NCBI GenBank assembly: GCA_004296815.1
Contig: SCVT01000193.1
Coordinates: 1-23,014 of the forward strand
DNA length: 23,014 bases
Reading direction: 5' to 3'
From: Reyranella sp.
GTDB lineage: Bacteria; Pseudomonadota; Alphaproteobacteria; Reyranellales; Reyranellaceae
Both the position numbers and the translations under genes were made by a program. This document shows, in pieces, positions 13,250 through 21,636 of the stretch; position 1 is the stretch's first letter; the number at the start of each line of letters is the position of its first letter. The notes under the pieces were generated by a model. The model was not told the DNA's origin. It was given only the letters and a program-made list of their open reading frames with translations, and did no database searches.

Positions 13250-15439
13250 CTAGGAGCGGCCGAGCGCCGGCGGAACGGTCTGGAAAGGGCCGTTCAGCCG
13301 ATCGCGATAGACGACGACGCTTCCCATGATGCGCTGCACGTAGTCGCGCGTCTCGCGGAAGGGGATCATCTCGATCCAGTCGACCATGTCGATCTTGCCG
13401 GCGCGGGGATCGCCGATCGTCTTCAGCCAGCCGGCGACACGGTTCGGGCCGGCATTGTAGCCGGCGAGCGCCAGCTCGTAGGAGCCGCCGAAGCGCTGCA
13501 ACATCTCGGCGAGATACTGGCTGCCGAGCTGCACGTTGTAGGCCGGGTCGCGCGTCAGCTTCTCCTGCACGAACGGTACGTTGAGCTTGCGCGCGACGTC
13601 GTTCGCGGTGGTGGGCAGGAGCTGCATGAGGCCGAGTGCGCCCGACGTCGAGACCGCCGAGGCGTTGAAGGCGCTCTCCTGGCGCGTGAGTGCGAGCGCC
13701 AAGGCGCGCTCGATCGAGCCGGTGGCGCCGAGATCGACGACGGGGAAAGCGGTATCGAAAAGCGTGACGCCGTTCTGCGACGCACGGCCCGCGATGGTAA
13801 GCGCGACGTCGGGTCGCCTGAGCGCGATGGCGAGCTGCGCCAGCAGCGCGGTCTCGCCGGGCGCCGTGACGTGGCGCGCAAGCTGAAGCAGGAAGGGCCG
13901 CGCGCGCTCATACTCGCCGGACTGGCCGAGATAGCGCGCCATGGTGACGAGCTCACGCCCGCCCATCGACTTGCGGTCTGCCTCGTTGGCGACCGGATCG
14001 ACCGGCAGCTTGCTGCCGGCGTTGGGCACCTTTCGGGCCGCGAGCTGGCCGTAGTAGGTCTGGCCGTAGCCGGCGGCGCGCGTGTACCAGTCGGTCGCCT
14101 CCTTAGCCCGGCCCGACGCCTCGTACGCCCGCGCGAGCCAGTAGGCGCCGCGGCTCCTGGAGATATCGGTCACGACGCCGTCGTGCAGCGTCTGGAAGTG
14201 CTTCAGTGCGTCGGCCGGCTTCTTGAGATGGCGCAGCGCGATCCAGCCGGCGAGGAACTCGGCCTCGGCGAAAGCCACGCCCTTCGTGAGACCATGACCC
14301 GCGACCACGGCATAGGCCTCGGCGGGTTTGCCGGCGCCCAGCAGCTCGCGCGCCACGAGGTCTCGCTCGGTCCACCAGGCATCGGACTGCGGCGCGCCCG
14401 GACCGGTCAGCATCGACTTCGCTTCCTCGATGCTGCCGGTGCGGCGCAGCCACTGCGCGCGCTCGAGCTTGATCGCGGGTTCGTTCAACTTCGCGGCCGA
14501 GACGCCGCGGATCACGGTCGGTGCGTCGGCAGCGCGAGTCACCATGGCGAGGCGCGCGTTGGCGACTGGCTGGTAGTCGGGCGGCAGCTTGGCGACGAGC
14601 TCGCGCGCCACCTGCGGCCGGCCGCCGCGCAGGATCCGGTCGAAGCGCGCGACCTGATCCTGTGGCGTCAGCAGATGGCCGTAGCGGTTGAGGAAGTCGT
14701 TCTCGTCGCTGTTGCGCAGGGTGGCGTTCTGCCAGGTGTCGCGGGCGAACTTGGCGACGTCGTTGGGGGCCGCCGTCTGCGCCGCCTCGAGCCGGCGCAT
14801 GTGGCCTGTGCTGGTGAGCGGCGGGAAGGCCGTGAAGTAGCGGACGATCTCGGTGGCCGGCGTTTCGGCGCCGATACGGTCCTCGGCCTGCCGGCGCAGC
14901 ACCTCGGGCTCGGGCCAGTCGGGCTGCTCGCGCAGGAAGCGCCACGTCGTGGCGAAGTCGGCCTCGCCCCTGGGCGCGGCGCGCAGGATCGCCCAGGCGA
15001 TGTAGCGGTCGAGCAGGGTGTTGCGGAAGTTGGCGACGGCGGCGCGCGCGTCGGCCCAGCGGCTGTCGTCGACGGCCTTGATGCCGGCGGCCAGCGCCGC
15101 GGCCTCGCCGGGACCGAGCGGCGCGGCGGACTGGATGGCCTGTGCCATGTCGCTCGGCGTGGCGGCGGGGGCAGTGCCGCCGTCCTGCACGATCGGCTGC
15201 TGCGGCGTGGCGGCGGGGGCGCCAGGCGCCGAGGGTGCCGGCGTCGGCACGGTCGCCGGACGCTGCGGCCCGTTGGGCACGCGGCGCACGCCAGTGTCCG
15301 GTGCGCCGGCCGCGGGCTGATCGCTGCCTTGGCCGCGCAGAATGGTGACGCCGCCTTGCTGTGCGAACGCCGGGCCATTGGCGAGTGGGGCCACGAGCAG
15401 GGCAGTGGCCAGAATGAGGGGGTGTTTCTTGTTCTTCAC
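13250..15439 (-). CDS. slt: Soluble lytic murein transglycosylase (Slt family)
   Basis: This 729-residue periplasmic enzyme has a signal peptide (basic start KNKKH, hydrophobic core, AFA before QQGG at about 27) and a low-complexity Pro/Ala/Gly linker at about 30-95. A long helical-repeat domain runs over about 100-570, and a C-terminal SLT domain follows. Catalytic Glu588 lies in LTRQESAFN, followed by the diagnostic SGALGLMQLLPTTA, ALAGYNAGPNRV and FRETRDYVQR. The domain order matches Slt70, which cleaves peptidoglycan between MurNAc and GlcNAc to leave 1,6-anhydro ends. The start at 15439 is a GTG. An in-frame stop 10 codons upstream excludes a longer protein and no Shine-Dalgarno is visible. 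It diverges from dapA, a neighbourhood common in Alphaproteobacteria. Confidence 0.93.
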   Translation of the reverse strand: MKNKKHPLILATALLVAPLANGPAFAQQGGVTILRGQGSDQPAAGAPDTGVRRVPNGPQRPATVPTPAPSAPGAPAATPQQPIVQDGGTAPAATPSDMAQAIQSAAPLGPGEAAALAAGIKAVDDSRWADARAAVANFRNTLLDRYIAWAILRAAPRGEADFATTWRFLREQPDWPEPEVLRRQAEDRIGAETPATEIVRYFTAFPPLTSTGHMRRLEAAQTAAPNDVAKFARDTWQNATLRNSDENDFLNRYGHLLTPQDQVARFDRILRGGRPQVARELVAKLPPDYQPVANARLAMVTRAADAPTVIRGVSAAKLNEPAIKLERAQWLRRTGSIEEAKSMLTGPGAPQSDAWWTERDLVARELLGAGKPAEAYAVVAGHGLTKGVAFAEAEFLAGWIALRHLKKPADALKHFQTLHDGVVTDISRSRGAYWLARAYEASGRAKEATDWYTRAAGYGQTYYGQLAARKVPNAGSKLPVDPVANEADRKSMGGRELVTMARYLGQSGEYERARPFLLQLARHVTAPGETALLAQLAIALRRPDVALTIAGRASQNGVTLFDTAFPVVDLGATGSIERALALALTRQESAFNASAVSTSGALGLMQLLPTTANDVARKLNVPFVQEKLTRDPAYNVQLGSQYLAEMLQRFGGSYELALAGYNAGPNRVAGWLKTIGDPRAGKIDMVDWIEMIPFRETRDYVQRIMGSVVVYRDRLNGPFQTVPPALGRS

Positions 15440-15446
15440 GCTAGGA

Positions 15447-15475
15447 ATCGTATGCAGGCTTATGCGGCATCACAA
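15447..15475 (-). promoter_or_regulatory. Candidate slt promoter, apparently leaderless
   Basis: On the minus strand TTGTGA (15475-15470), a 17-base spacer and TACGAT (15452-15447) resemble a sigma70 promoter. Only seven bases (TCCTAGC) separate the -10 from the GTG start, so transcription would begin at the start codon. The absence of any Shine-Dalgarno agrees with this. Confidence 0.35.
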
Positions 15476-15491
15476 TGGCAAGTTGCTCACC

Positions 15492-15520
15492 TTGCCGGGG
15501 CATAACCCGGGGCCTAGACT
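15492..15520 (+). promoter_or_regulatory. Candidate dapA-smpB promoter
   Basis: TTGCCG (15492-15497), a 17-base spacer and TAGACT (15515-15520) give a plausible sigma70-type promoter. Transcription would start near 15527, leaving a short leader that holds the strong GGAGG at 15540-15544 before the ATG at 15550. It sits back to back with the slt promoter in the 110-base divergent gap. Confidence 0.45.
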
Positions 15521-15549
15521 GGTTTCTTAAGGGAAATTCGGAGGAAGCC

Positions 15550-16428
15550 ATGTTCAACGGGTCGCTCGTCGCGCTCATCACCCCGTTCAAGAACGGTTCG
15601 GTCGACGAGAAGGGCTTCGAGAAATTCGTGGCCTGGCAGATCAAGGAAGGCACCGACGGCCTCGTGCCGTGCGGCACCACCGGCGAGTCGCCCACGCTCT
15701 CCATGGAGGAGCACAAGCGGGTGATCGACATCTGCATCAGCGCCGCCAAGGGTTCGGGCGTCCCCGTGATCGCCGGCACCGGCTCCAACTCGACCGCCGA
15801 GGCGATCGAACTCACACAGCACGCCAAGAAGGCCGGCGCCGACGCCGCCATGCTGGTCGTGCCGTACTACAACAAGCCGACCCAGGAAGGCCTGTTCCAG
15901 CATTTCAAGGCGGTGGCCGAAGCCGTCGACATCCCGATCCTGCTCTATAACGTGCCGCCGCGCACCGGCGGCGACATGCAGGTCGAGACCGTGATCCGCC
16001 TCAGCCAGGTGAAGAACATCATCGGCATCAAGGACGCGAGCTACGACATGGCGCGCCCGACGCTCACCAGGCTCAAGGCCAAGAAGGGCTTCGTCCAGCT
16101 CTCGGGCGAGGATGCGAGCGCGCTGGGCTTCCTGGCGCAGGGCGGCGATGGCTGCATCTCCGTGACGGCCAACGTGGCGCCGCGGCTCTGCGGCGACATG
16201 CACGACGCCTGGAAGAAGCGTGACCTCGACAAGGCGTTCGAGCTGCAGGACCGGCTGATGCCGCTGCACAAGGCGATGTTCTGTGAGACCAGCCCGGGCC
16301 CGGTGAAGTTCGGCGCCGAGCTGATCGGCCAGGCGAGCGCCGAGATGCGCCTGCCGATGGTGCCGATCGCCGAGAGCAGCAAGAAGGCCGTGCGCGAGGC
16401 CATGGTCCACGCCGGTCTGATCAACTAG
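15550..16428 (+). CDS. dapA: 4-hydroxy-tetrahydrodipicolinate synthase
   Basis: DapA condenses pyruvate with aspartate semialdehyde, the first committed step to diaminopimelate and lysine, in the cytoplasm. The protein has 292 residues, the same length as the E. coli enzyme. Schiff-base Lys161 lies in IIGIKDAS, Tyr133 in [10 protein letters not shown], and Thr43-Thr44 in PCGTTGES, so the proton-relay set is complete. The opening [13 protein letters not shown] is typical of alphaproteobacterial DapA. GGAGG at 15540-15544 fixes this ATG. An in-frame ATG further upstream at 15475 lies before the promoter and is rejected. smpB follows after 28 bases, the usual partner in this class. DapA ties lysine and cell-wall precursor supply to the divergent wall-cleaving Slt. 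Confidence 0.97.
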   Translation: MFNGSLVALITPFKNGSVDEKGFEKFVAWQIKEGTDGLVPCGTTGESPTLSMEEHKRVIDICISAAKGSGVPVIAGTGSNSTAEAIELTQHAKKAGADAAMLVVPYYNKPTQEGLFQHFKAVAEAVDIPILLYNVPPRTGGDMQVETVIRLSQVKNIIGIKDASYDMARPTLTRLKAKKGFVQLSGEDASALGFLAQGGDGCISVTANVAPRLCGDMHDAWKKRDLDKAFELQDRLMPLHKAMFCETSPGPVKFGAELIGQASAEMRLPMVPIAESSKKAVREAMVHAGLIN

Positions 16429-16456
16429 AACCGAGTATCAACTCACCGAGCGTCCT

Positions 16457-16930
16457 GTGGCCAAGAAACCGGAACTGGACCGCACCGTTGTGGCCCAGAA
16501 CCGCAAGGCGCGGCACAATTACTTCATCGAGGAGACCTTCGAGGCCGGGCTCGCGCTGACCGGCACCGAGGTCAAGTCTCTGCGCGGCGGGCGCAGCACG
16601 ATCGCCGAATCCTACGTGACGGAGGAGGCCGGCGAGGCATGGCTGGTCAACGCCAACATCCCGATCTACGCCTCGGGCAACCGCTTCAACCACGAGCCGC
16701 GGCGGCCGCGGAAGCTGCTGCTGCACCGCGCGCAGATCAACAAGCTGATCGGCGCCATCCAGCGCGAGGGCCGCACGGTCGTGCCGCTGCAGGTCTATTT
16801 CAATCCGCGCGGCCGGGCCAAGATCGAGATCGCACTGGTCACCGGCAAGCAGGCGCACGACAAGCGCCAGACGATCAAGGACCGCGACTGGCAGCGCCAG
16901 CGGGCGCGGCTGATGTCGACGCGTCGCTGA
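16457..16930 (+). CDS. smpB: SsrA (tmRNA)-binding protein SmpB
   Basis: This 157-residue SmpB binds tmRNA and delivers it to stalled ribosomes in trans-translation. Family landmarks are [32 protein letters not shown], the [11 protein letters not shown] region, the [12 protein letters not shown] loop, and the basic C-terminal tail [18 protein letters not shown] that enters the mRNA channel. The start at 16457 is a GTG, with MAKK-type residues following as in homologues, and the Shine-Dalgarno is weak. It is probably translated from the dapA transcript. The tmRNA gene itself is not in the window. Confidence 0.97.
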   Translation: MAKKPELDRTVVAQNRKARHNYFIEETFEAGLALTGTEVKSLRGGRSTIAESYVTEEAGEAWLVNANIPIYASGNRFNHEPRRPRKLLLHRAQINKLIGAIQREGRTVVPLQVYFNPRGRAKIEIALVTGKQAHDKRQTIKDRDWQRQRARLMSTRR

Positions 16931-16946
16931 CGTTTCGGGGAGTTCC

Positions 16947-17618
16947 ATGGGTACAGTCCTGATCACCGGTGCGGCCCGAGGCCTCGGCCTCGACCTCACG
17001 AAGCAGTACGCGGCCAAGGGCTGGAAGGTGCATGCCTGTGCCCGCAACCCGGCCGGCATGAAGGACATCGACGGCGACATTCACCACCATCGGCTCGAGG
17101 TCACCGACTACGACGCGGTGAAGGCGCTGGCGAACAAGCTCTCCGGTGAGGCGATCGACGTGCTGATTTGCAACGCCGGCGTCTCGCGCACCGCCGCGGC
17201 CACCCTGGGCTCGCTCGATGCGGCGGCCTGGCGCGAAACCTTCGAGGTCAATGCGCTCGCGCCACTGATGATGGCCGAGGCTTTCATCGACCACGTCGCG
17301 CGCTCGACGGAGCGCAAGCTGATCGCGATCTCGAGCCGGCTCGGCAGCATCACGCACTGCAACAGCGGCCGCTACGCCTACCGGGCCAGCAAGACGGCTC
17401 TCAATATGGAATGGAAGGGCCTGTCGGTGGACACCGCTTCCAAGGGCCTGATCTGCGTCGTCATGCATCCCGGCTGGGTCCAGACCGACATGGGCGGCGC
17501 GCAGGCGACGCTCACCATCGCCCAGAGCGTGCCGGCGATGGTGAAGGTGATCGACGGACTGAAGGCCGACGACAACGGCCGTTTCCTCAACTACGACGGC
17601 AGCGAGATCCCCTGGTAG
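16947..17618 (+). CDS. Short-chain dehydrogenase/reductase (SDR)
   Basis: This 223-residue classical SDR has the cofactor motif TGAARGLG (residues 7-14), CNAGVS, the serine in AISSRLGS, and the catalytic pair Tyr145 and Lys149 in AYRASK. The HPGWVQTDMGG segment after the active site is typical of the C-factor/CsgA-like branch. It should be an NAD(P)-dependent alcohol or carbonyl oxidoreductase in the cytoplasm with unknown substrate. The short C-terminus ending FLNYDGSEIPW is normal for the branch. GGGGAG at 16937-16942 supports the ATG. The acyl-CoA dehydrogenase begins four bases after its stop, so the two are cotranscribed, perhaps from the dapA-smpB unit. Confidence 0.92.
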   Translation: MGTVLITGAARGLGLDLTKQYAAKGWKVHACARNPAGMKDIDGDIHHHRLEVTDYDAVKALANKLSGEAIDVLICNAGVSRTAAATLGSLDAAAWRETFEVNALAPLMMAEAFIDHVARSTERKLIAISSRLGSITHCNSGRYAYRASKTALNMEWKGLSVDTASKGLICVVMHPGWVQTDMGGAQATLTIAQSVPAMVKVIDGLKADDNGRFLNYDGSEIPW

Positions 17619-17622
17619 GCCC

Positions 17623-18774
17623 ATGATCCTCAGCGAAGAACAGACGCTGATCCGCGATACCGCACGGGCCTTCGCGCAGGAGAAGGTGGCGCCGCACGTC
17701 CGCGCCTGGGAAGCGGCGGGCGAGATCCCGCGTTCGGTGCTGACGGAAATGGGCCAGCTCGGCTTCCTCGGCATGACGGTGCCGGAGGAATGGGGTGGGG
17801 CGGGAGCCGACATGGTCTCCTACGTGCTGGCGCTCGAGGAGATCGCGGCGGCCGACGGCGGCCTCTCGACCGTGATGAGCGTCAACAACTCGCCCGACTG
17901 CGCGGCGCTGCTGGCCTACGGCTCGACCGAGCAGAAGGAGAAGTGGCTGAAGCCGATGGCGCGGGGCGAGGTGCTGGGCGCCTTCTGCCTCACCGAGCCG
18001 CATGCGGGCTCCGACGCCTCGAACCTCAAGACGCGCGCCGAGCGGGTAACGGGGAGTAAGGGGGGCAACGGCTGGGTGCTGAACGGCGTGAAGCAGTTCA
18101 TCACCTCGGGCCGTACTGCCGACATGGCGCTGGTCTTCGCCGTGACCGATCCCGCATCGCCGAAGCGTGGCATCTCCTGCTTCATCGTGCCGACGAAGAC
18201 TGCCGGCTATCGCGTGGCCTCGGTCGAGAAGAAGCTCGGGCAGAAATCGTCCGACACGTGCCAGATCGCCTTCGAGGACTGCACCGTCGGCGCCGATGCG
18301 ATGCTGGGCGCGGAAGGCGAGGGCTATCGGGTGGCACTCGCCAACCTCTCGGTGGGCCGCATCGGTATCGCCGCCCAGTCGGTGGGCATGGCGCGCGCTG
18401 CGTTCGAAGCCGCACGCAGCTACGCCGGCGAGCGTCGGGCGTTCGGCACCGAGATCATCAACCACCAGGCGGTGCAGTTCCGGCTGGCCGACATGGCGAC
18501 CAAGATCACGGTGGCCCGCCAGATGGTGCTGCATGCGGCAACGTTGCGCGACGCCAAGCGCGAATGCCTCACCGAGGCCGCAATGGCCAAGCTATATGCT
18601 TCCGAGATGGCCGAGGAAGTGTGCTCGGCCGCAATTCAGATCCACGGCGGTTACGGTTACGTTTCGGACTACCTGGTGGAGAAGATCTGGCGCGATGTTC
18701 GCGTCTGCCAGATCTACGAAGGCACCAGCGACGTGCAGCGCATCCTGATCGGCCGTGGTTTGGCAGCCTTGTAG
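17623..18774 (+). CDS. Acyl-CoA dehydrogenase (short/medium-chain type)
   Basis: This 383-residue FAD enzyme has the full acyl-CoA dehydrogenase layout: an N-terminal helical domain, the flavin motif AFCLTEPHAGSDASNL, the middle beta domain, the RRAFGTEIINHQAVQF segment, and IQIHGGYGYVSDY near the end. The catalytic base is Glu366 in QIYEGTSDVQR, the position used by short- and medium-chain enzymes. Isovaleryl-CoA dehydrogenase instead keeps its base on another helix and has a small residue here, so this is probably not the leucine-pathway dehydrogenase. It would form the 2-enoyl-CoA of a short acyl-CoA and pass electrons to ETF. It follows the SDR closely and is followed by a 112-base gap before the TRAP gene. 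Confidence 0.94.
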   Translation: MILSEEQTLIRDTARAFAQEKVAPHVRAWEAAGEIPRSVLTEMGQLGFLGMTVPEEWGGAGADMVSYVLALEEIAAADGGLSTVMSVNNSPDCAALLAYGSTEQKEKWLKPMARGEVLGAFCLTEPHAGSDASNLKTRAERVTGSKGGNGWVLNGVKQFITSGRTADMALVFAVTDPASPKRGISCFIVPTKTAGYRVASVEKKLGQKSSDTCQIAFEDCTVGADAMLGAEGEGYRVALANLSVGRIGIAAQSVGMARAAFEAARSYAGERRAFGTEIINHQAVQFRLADMATKITVARQMVLHAATLRDAKRECLTEAAMAKLYASEMAEEVCSAAIQIHGGYGYVSDYLVEKIWRDVRVCQIYEGTSDVQRILIGRGLAAL

Positions 18775-18799
18775 GGCCCGCCTTTCGCTTGTTCCCCGC

Positions 18800-18824
18800 C
18801 CCGCTGCATGCGAAACTCAGCGGG
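18800..18824. repeat. Perfect 7-base inverted repeat after the acyl-CoA dehydrogenase gene
   Basis: CCCGCTG (18800-18806) and CAGCGGG (18818-18824) form a perfect stem with an 11-base loop, starting 26 bases after the stop codon. No T-run follows, so it is at best a factor-assisted terminator or a leader structure of the next gene. A second small dyad, CCGCT-AA-AGCGG, lies just downstream in the same gap. Confidence 0.35.
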
Positions 18825-18876
18825 TGTGAATAAGGCCGCTAAAGCGGTTTGGGGATCTTGGGGGAGTCGGGCACGG

Positions 18877-18897
18877 ATGATGCATCGTGCGCCGTAA
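18877..18897 (+). other. Possible six-codon leader ORF overlapping the TRAP gene start
   Basis: ATG ATG CAT CGT GCG CCG TAA (MMHRAP) has GGGAG (18862-18866) ten bases upstream and overlaps the GTG start at 18887 in another frame. The ribosome site is better placed for this mini-ORF than for the GTG, which is 20 bases away. It could couple translation or could be chance. Confidence 0.25.
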
Positions 18898-19966
18898 CCT
18901 GTTGATTTCAGTAGGAATAGCCGCCGCGTTTCTGGCGGGGAGCGGACTCGTCTCCGCTCAGGACCGCTCCGCGCAGCCCGGCCTCAAGGCCGCCGAGTAC
19001 GGCCGCACCATTCAGATGCAGACCGCCTTCAATCCGGCCCTTCCGGGCTCGGGCGAAGGCGTCCGCCTGTTCACCCGCACCGTGAAGCACATGTCGGGCG
19101 GGGCGCTGGCGATCAAGATCGTCGAGCCCGGCCGCGTGACGCCGACCGCCGACATGCTGGACGCCGTCGTGAACGGCGACCTCGAGGCCGCCTTCACCTG
19201 GTCGGGCTATGCCGCGGCCAAGGCGCCGGTGTTCCATGTTTTCGCGACCGTGCCGTTCGGGCCGGGGCCGGACGACATGACGTCCTGGCTGCTCGAAGGC
19301 GACGGCGGGCGCATCCATCGCGCGGCCTACGAGAAGCTGGGTGTCACCGGCATCCCCTGCGGCATGCAGGGCGGCAAGGGTGGCGGCTGGTTCCGCGGCG
19401 ATGTGAACACGGTCGCCGACTTCAAGAACCAGCGCCTGCGCTACGGCAAGATGGCGGCCGAGGTGATCGCGCGCATGGGCGCCACGCCGGTGCCGCTGCC
19501 GCCGGGCGAGTTCTTCTGGAAGCTGCAGCAGGGCAATGTCGATGGCGGCGAGATGTCGACGCCCGCGATGGACGCGGCGCTGGGCTTCGACAAGCTCGGC
19601 CTGCCTTACTACATGCCGGGCTGGCAGCAGCCCTCGGCGGTGCTCGACTTCCTGATGCGCAAGGACAGGTGGGCGTCGCTGCCGGCGTCGCTGCGCACCC
19701 AGATCGAGACGGCCTGCCAGGCCAACATCGCCTGGATGCTGGGCCGCTCGCCGAGCGTCCAGTCCATAGCGCTCGAGAAGCTGAAGTCGTCAGGCGTCGT
19801 CGTCCGCACTTGGTCGGCCGACGTGCTGGCGGCCTTCCGCAAGAACACCGACATCGTGCTGAAGGAGCAGGCGGAGCGCGATCCGGACTTCGCTGCAGCC
19901 CTCGCCAACCAGCAGGCCTTCGTCCAGCAGGCCGCCCGCTGGCGGACGCTCTCCCGCCTGCCGTAA
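18887..19966 (+). CDS. TRAP transporter substrate-binding protein (DctP family, TakP-like)
   Basis: This 359-residue periplasmic binding protein has a signal peptide ([17 protein letters not shown], cleavage after VSA before QDR at about 24). The mature protein matches the 2-oxo-acid/mannitol branch of DctP proteins: [39 protein letters not shown], then a glycine-rich region and [10 protein letters not shown]. The Arg in GWFR and the RLRYG Arg are the positions that hold the ligand carboxylate in relatives. The start is a GTG because an in-frame TGA at 18878 excludes anything longer. No DctQ or DctM membrane gene lies beside it, so it is an orphan here. Its position before a methylcrotonyl-CoA carboxylase operon suggests a short organic or 2-oxo acid ligand, which is inference. 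Confidence 0.9.
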   Translation: MRRNLLISVGIAAAFLAGSGLVSAQDRSAQPGLKAAEYGRTIQMQTAFNPALPGSGEGVRLFTRTVKHMSGGALAIKIVEPGRVTPTADMLDAVVNGDLEAAFTWSGYAAAKAPVFHVFATVPFGPGPDDMTSWLLEGDGGRIHRAAYEKLGVTGIPCGMQGGKGGGWFRGDVNTVADFKNQRLRYGKMAAEVIARMGATPVPLPPGEFFWKLQQGNVDGGEMSTPAMDAALGFDKLGLPYYMPGWQQPSAVLDFLMRKDRWASLPASLRTQIETACQANIAWMLGRSPSVQSIALEKLKSSGVVVRTWSADVLAAFRKNTDIVLKEQAERDPDFAAALANQQAFVQQAARWRTLSRLP

Positions 19967-20002
19967 AGGGCCGCAACCGCTCCCTTGCACGCCGCCGTCC
20001 GG

Positions 20003-20019
20003 CCGGGCAGTTTGCCCGG
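20003..20019 (+). promoter_or_regulatory. GC-rich hairpin abutting the carboxylase start codon
   Basis: CCGGGCA (20003-20009), loop GTT and TGCCCGG (20013-20019) form a perfect 7-base-pair hairpin ending two bases before the ATG at 20022. It occupies the place where a Shine-Dalgarno should be, and none is visible. It may control translation initiation, or mark the end of the TRAP transcript, although no T-run follows. Confidence 0.45.
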
Positions 20020-20021
20020 GC

Positions 20022-21629
20022 ATGACTGTACTTTCCTCCCAGGTCGATACCCGCTCCGACACCTTCAAGCGCAACGCCGAGGCGATGCGCGCCCAGATCG
20101 AGGATCTGCGCCAGCGCACCGAGAAGGTCCGGCTGGGAGGCGGCGAGGAGAGCCGCAAGCGCCATGTCGCGCGCGGCAAGCTGCTGCCGCGTGAGCGCGT
20201 GCGGGCGCTGCTCGATCCCGGCTCGCCGTTCCTGGAACTGTCGCCGCTGGCGGCGCTGGGCATGTACGACGAGGAGTCGCCCGGCGCGAGCGTGATCACC
20301 GGCGTCGGCCGGGTGAGCGGCGTCGAGTGCGTGATCGTCTGCAACGACGCCACCGTGAAGGGCGGCACCTACTATCCGATGACGGTGAAGAAGCATCTCC
20401 GCGCCCAGGAAGTGGCGATGGAGAACCGGCTTCCCTGCATCTACATGGTCGATTCCGGCGGCGCCAACCTGCCGCAATGGCCGGAAGTGTTTCCCGACAA
20501 GACCCATTTCGGCCGCATCTTCTACAACCAGGCCAACATGTCGGCGCAGGGCATCCCGCAGATCGCGGTCGTGATGGGCTCGTGCACCGCGGGCGGCGCC
20601 TATGTGCCGGCGATGAGCGACGAGACGATCATCGTGCGCAATCAGGGCACGATCTTCCTGGCCGGCCCGCCGCTCGTGAAGGCGGCGATCGGCGAGGTGG
20701 TGAGCGCGGAGGAGCTGGGCGGCGCCGACGTGCATGCGCGGACCTCCGGCGTGGCCGACCATTATGCGCAGAACGACAGCCATGCCCTGGGCATGGCGCG
20801 GCGCATCGTGGCCAACCTCAACTGGAAGAAGTCTCCCTCGAGCTCGCTGCTGCCGCCGCGCGACCCGCTCTATGCCGCGGAGGAGCTGTACGGCGTCGTG
20901 CCGATGGACACGCGCACGCCCTACGACATCCGCGAGATCATCGCCCGCCTGGTCGACGGCAGCGAACTCGACGAGTTCAAGCACCTCTACGGCACGACGC
21001 TGGTGACCGGCTTCGCCCGCATCTGGGGTTATCCGGTGGGCATCGTCGGCAACAACGGCATCCTGTTCAACGAGTCGGCGCTGAAAGCGGCGCACTTCAT
21101 CGAGCTGTGCGGGCAGCGCGGCATTCCGCTGCTCTTCCTGCAGAACATCACCGGCTTCATGGTCGGCAAGAAGTACGAGGCGGGCGGCATCGCGCGCGAC
21201 GGCGCCAAGATGGTGACGGCCGTGTCGACGGTGAACGTGCCGAAGTTCACGGTGATCGTGGGCGGCAGCTATGGCGCCGGCAACTACGGCATGTGCGGCC
21301 GCGCCTACAGCCCGCGCTTCCTGTGGATGTGGCCCTCGGCGCGCATCTCGGTGATGGGCGGCGAACAGGCGGCGAGCGTGCTGGCCACGGTGCGGCGCGA
21401 CAATATCGAGGCCAAGGGCGGCGCCTGGTCGAAGGAAGAGGAAGAGAAGTTCAAGCAGCCGATCCGCGACCAGTACGAGCGCGAGGGCCATCCGTACTAT
21501 GCGACGGCCCGCCTGTGGGACGACGGCATCCTCGATCCCGCCGACACGCGCATGGCGCTGGGGCTCGGCCTGTCGGCCGCGATGAACCAGCCGATCGGCC
21601 CGACCAAGTTCGGCGTGTTCCGGATGTGA
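20022..21629 (+). CDS. mccB: Methylcrotonyl-CoA carboxylase beta (carboxyltransferase) subunit
   Basis: This 535-residue protein is the carboxyltransferase half of a biotin-dependent acyl-CoA carboxylase. The motifs [65 protein letters not shown] (186-194) and [16 protein letters not shown] are those of methylcrotonyl-CoA carboxylase rather than propionyl-CoA carboxylase. The C-terminal half has [16 protein letters not shown] from about 415 and ends KFGVFRM, as MCC beta does. It transfers CO2 from biotin to 3-methylcrotonyl-CoA in leucine and isovalerate breakdown. Geranyl-CoA carboxylase is the closest alternative. [19 protein letters not shown] is the normal N-terminus, so the ATG is right despite the missing Shine-Dalgarno. 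The alpha subunit appears to start at 22988. Confidence 0.93.
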   Translation: MTVLSSQVDTRSDTFKRNAEAMRAQIEDLRQRTEKVRLGGGEESRKRHVARGKLLPRERVRALLDPGSPFLELSPLAALGMYDEESPGASVITGVGRVSGVECVIVCNDATVKGGTYYPMTVKKHLRAQEVAMENRLPCIYMVDSGGANLPQWPEVFPDKTHFGRIFYNQANMSAQGIPQIAVVMGSCTAGGAYVPAMSDETIIVRNQGTIFLAGPPLVKAAIGEVVSAEELGGADVHARTSGVADHYAQNDSHALGMARRIVANLNWKKSPSSSLLPPRDPLYAAEELYGVVPMDTRTPYDIREIIARLVDGSELDEFKHLYGTTLVTGFARIWGYPVGIVGNNGILFNESALKAAHFIELCGQRGIPLLFLQNITGFMVGKKYEAGGIARDGAKMVTAVSTVNVPKFTVIVGGSYGAGNYGMCGRAYSPRFLWMWPSARISVMGGEQAASVLATVRRDNIEAKGGAWSKEEEEKFKQPIRDQYEREGHPYYATARLWDDGILDPADTRMALGLGLSAAMNQPIGPTKFGVFRM

Positions 21630-21636
21630 TGGGGCG

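Noticed and set aside
13871..15505. A 544-codon plus-strand open frame opposite slt
   Set aside because: slt has a signal peptide and a complete SLT domain on the other strand. The plus-strand translation is Arg/Gly/Ala-rich and featureless.
18829..18850. The dyad CCGCT-AA-AGCGG as an intrinsic terminator
   Set aside because: The loop would be only two bases and no T-run follows. It is too weak to call.
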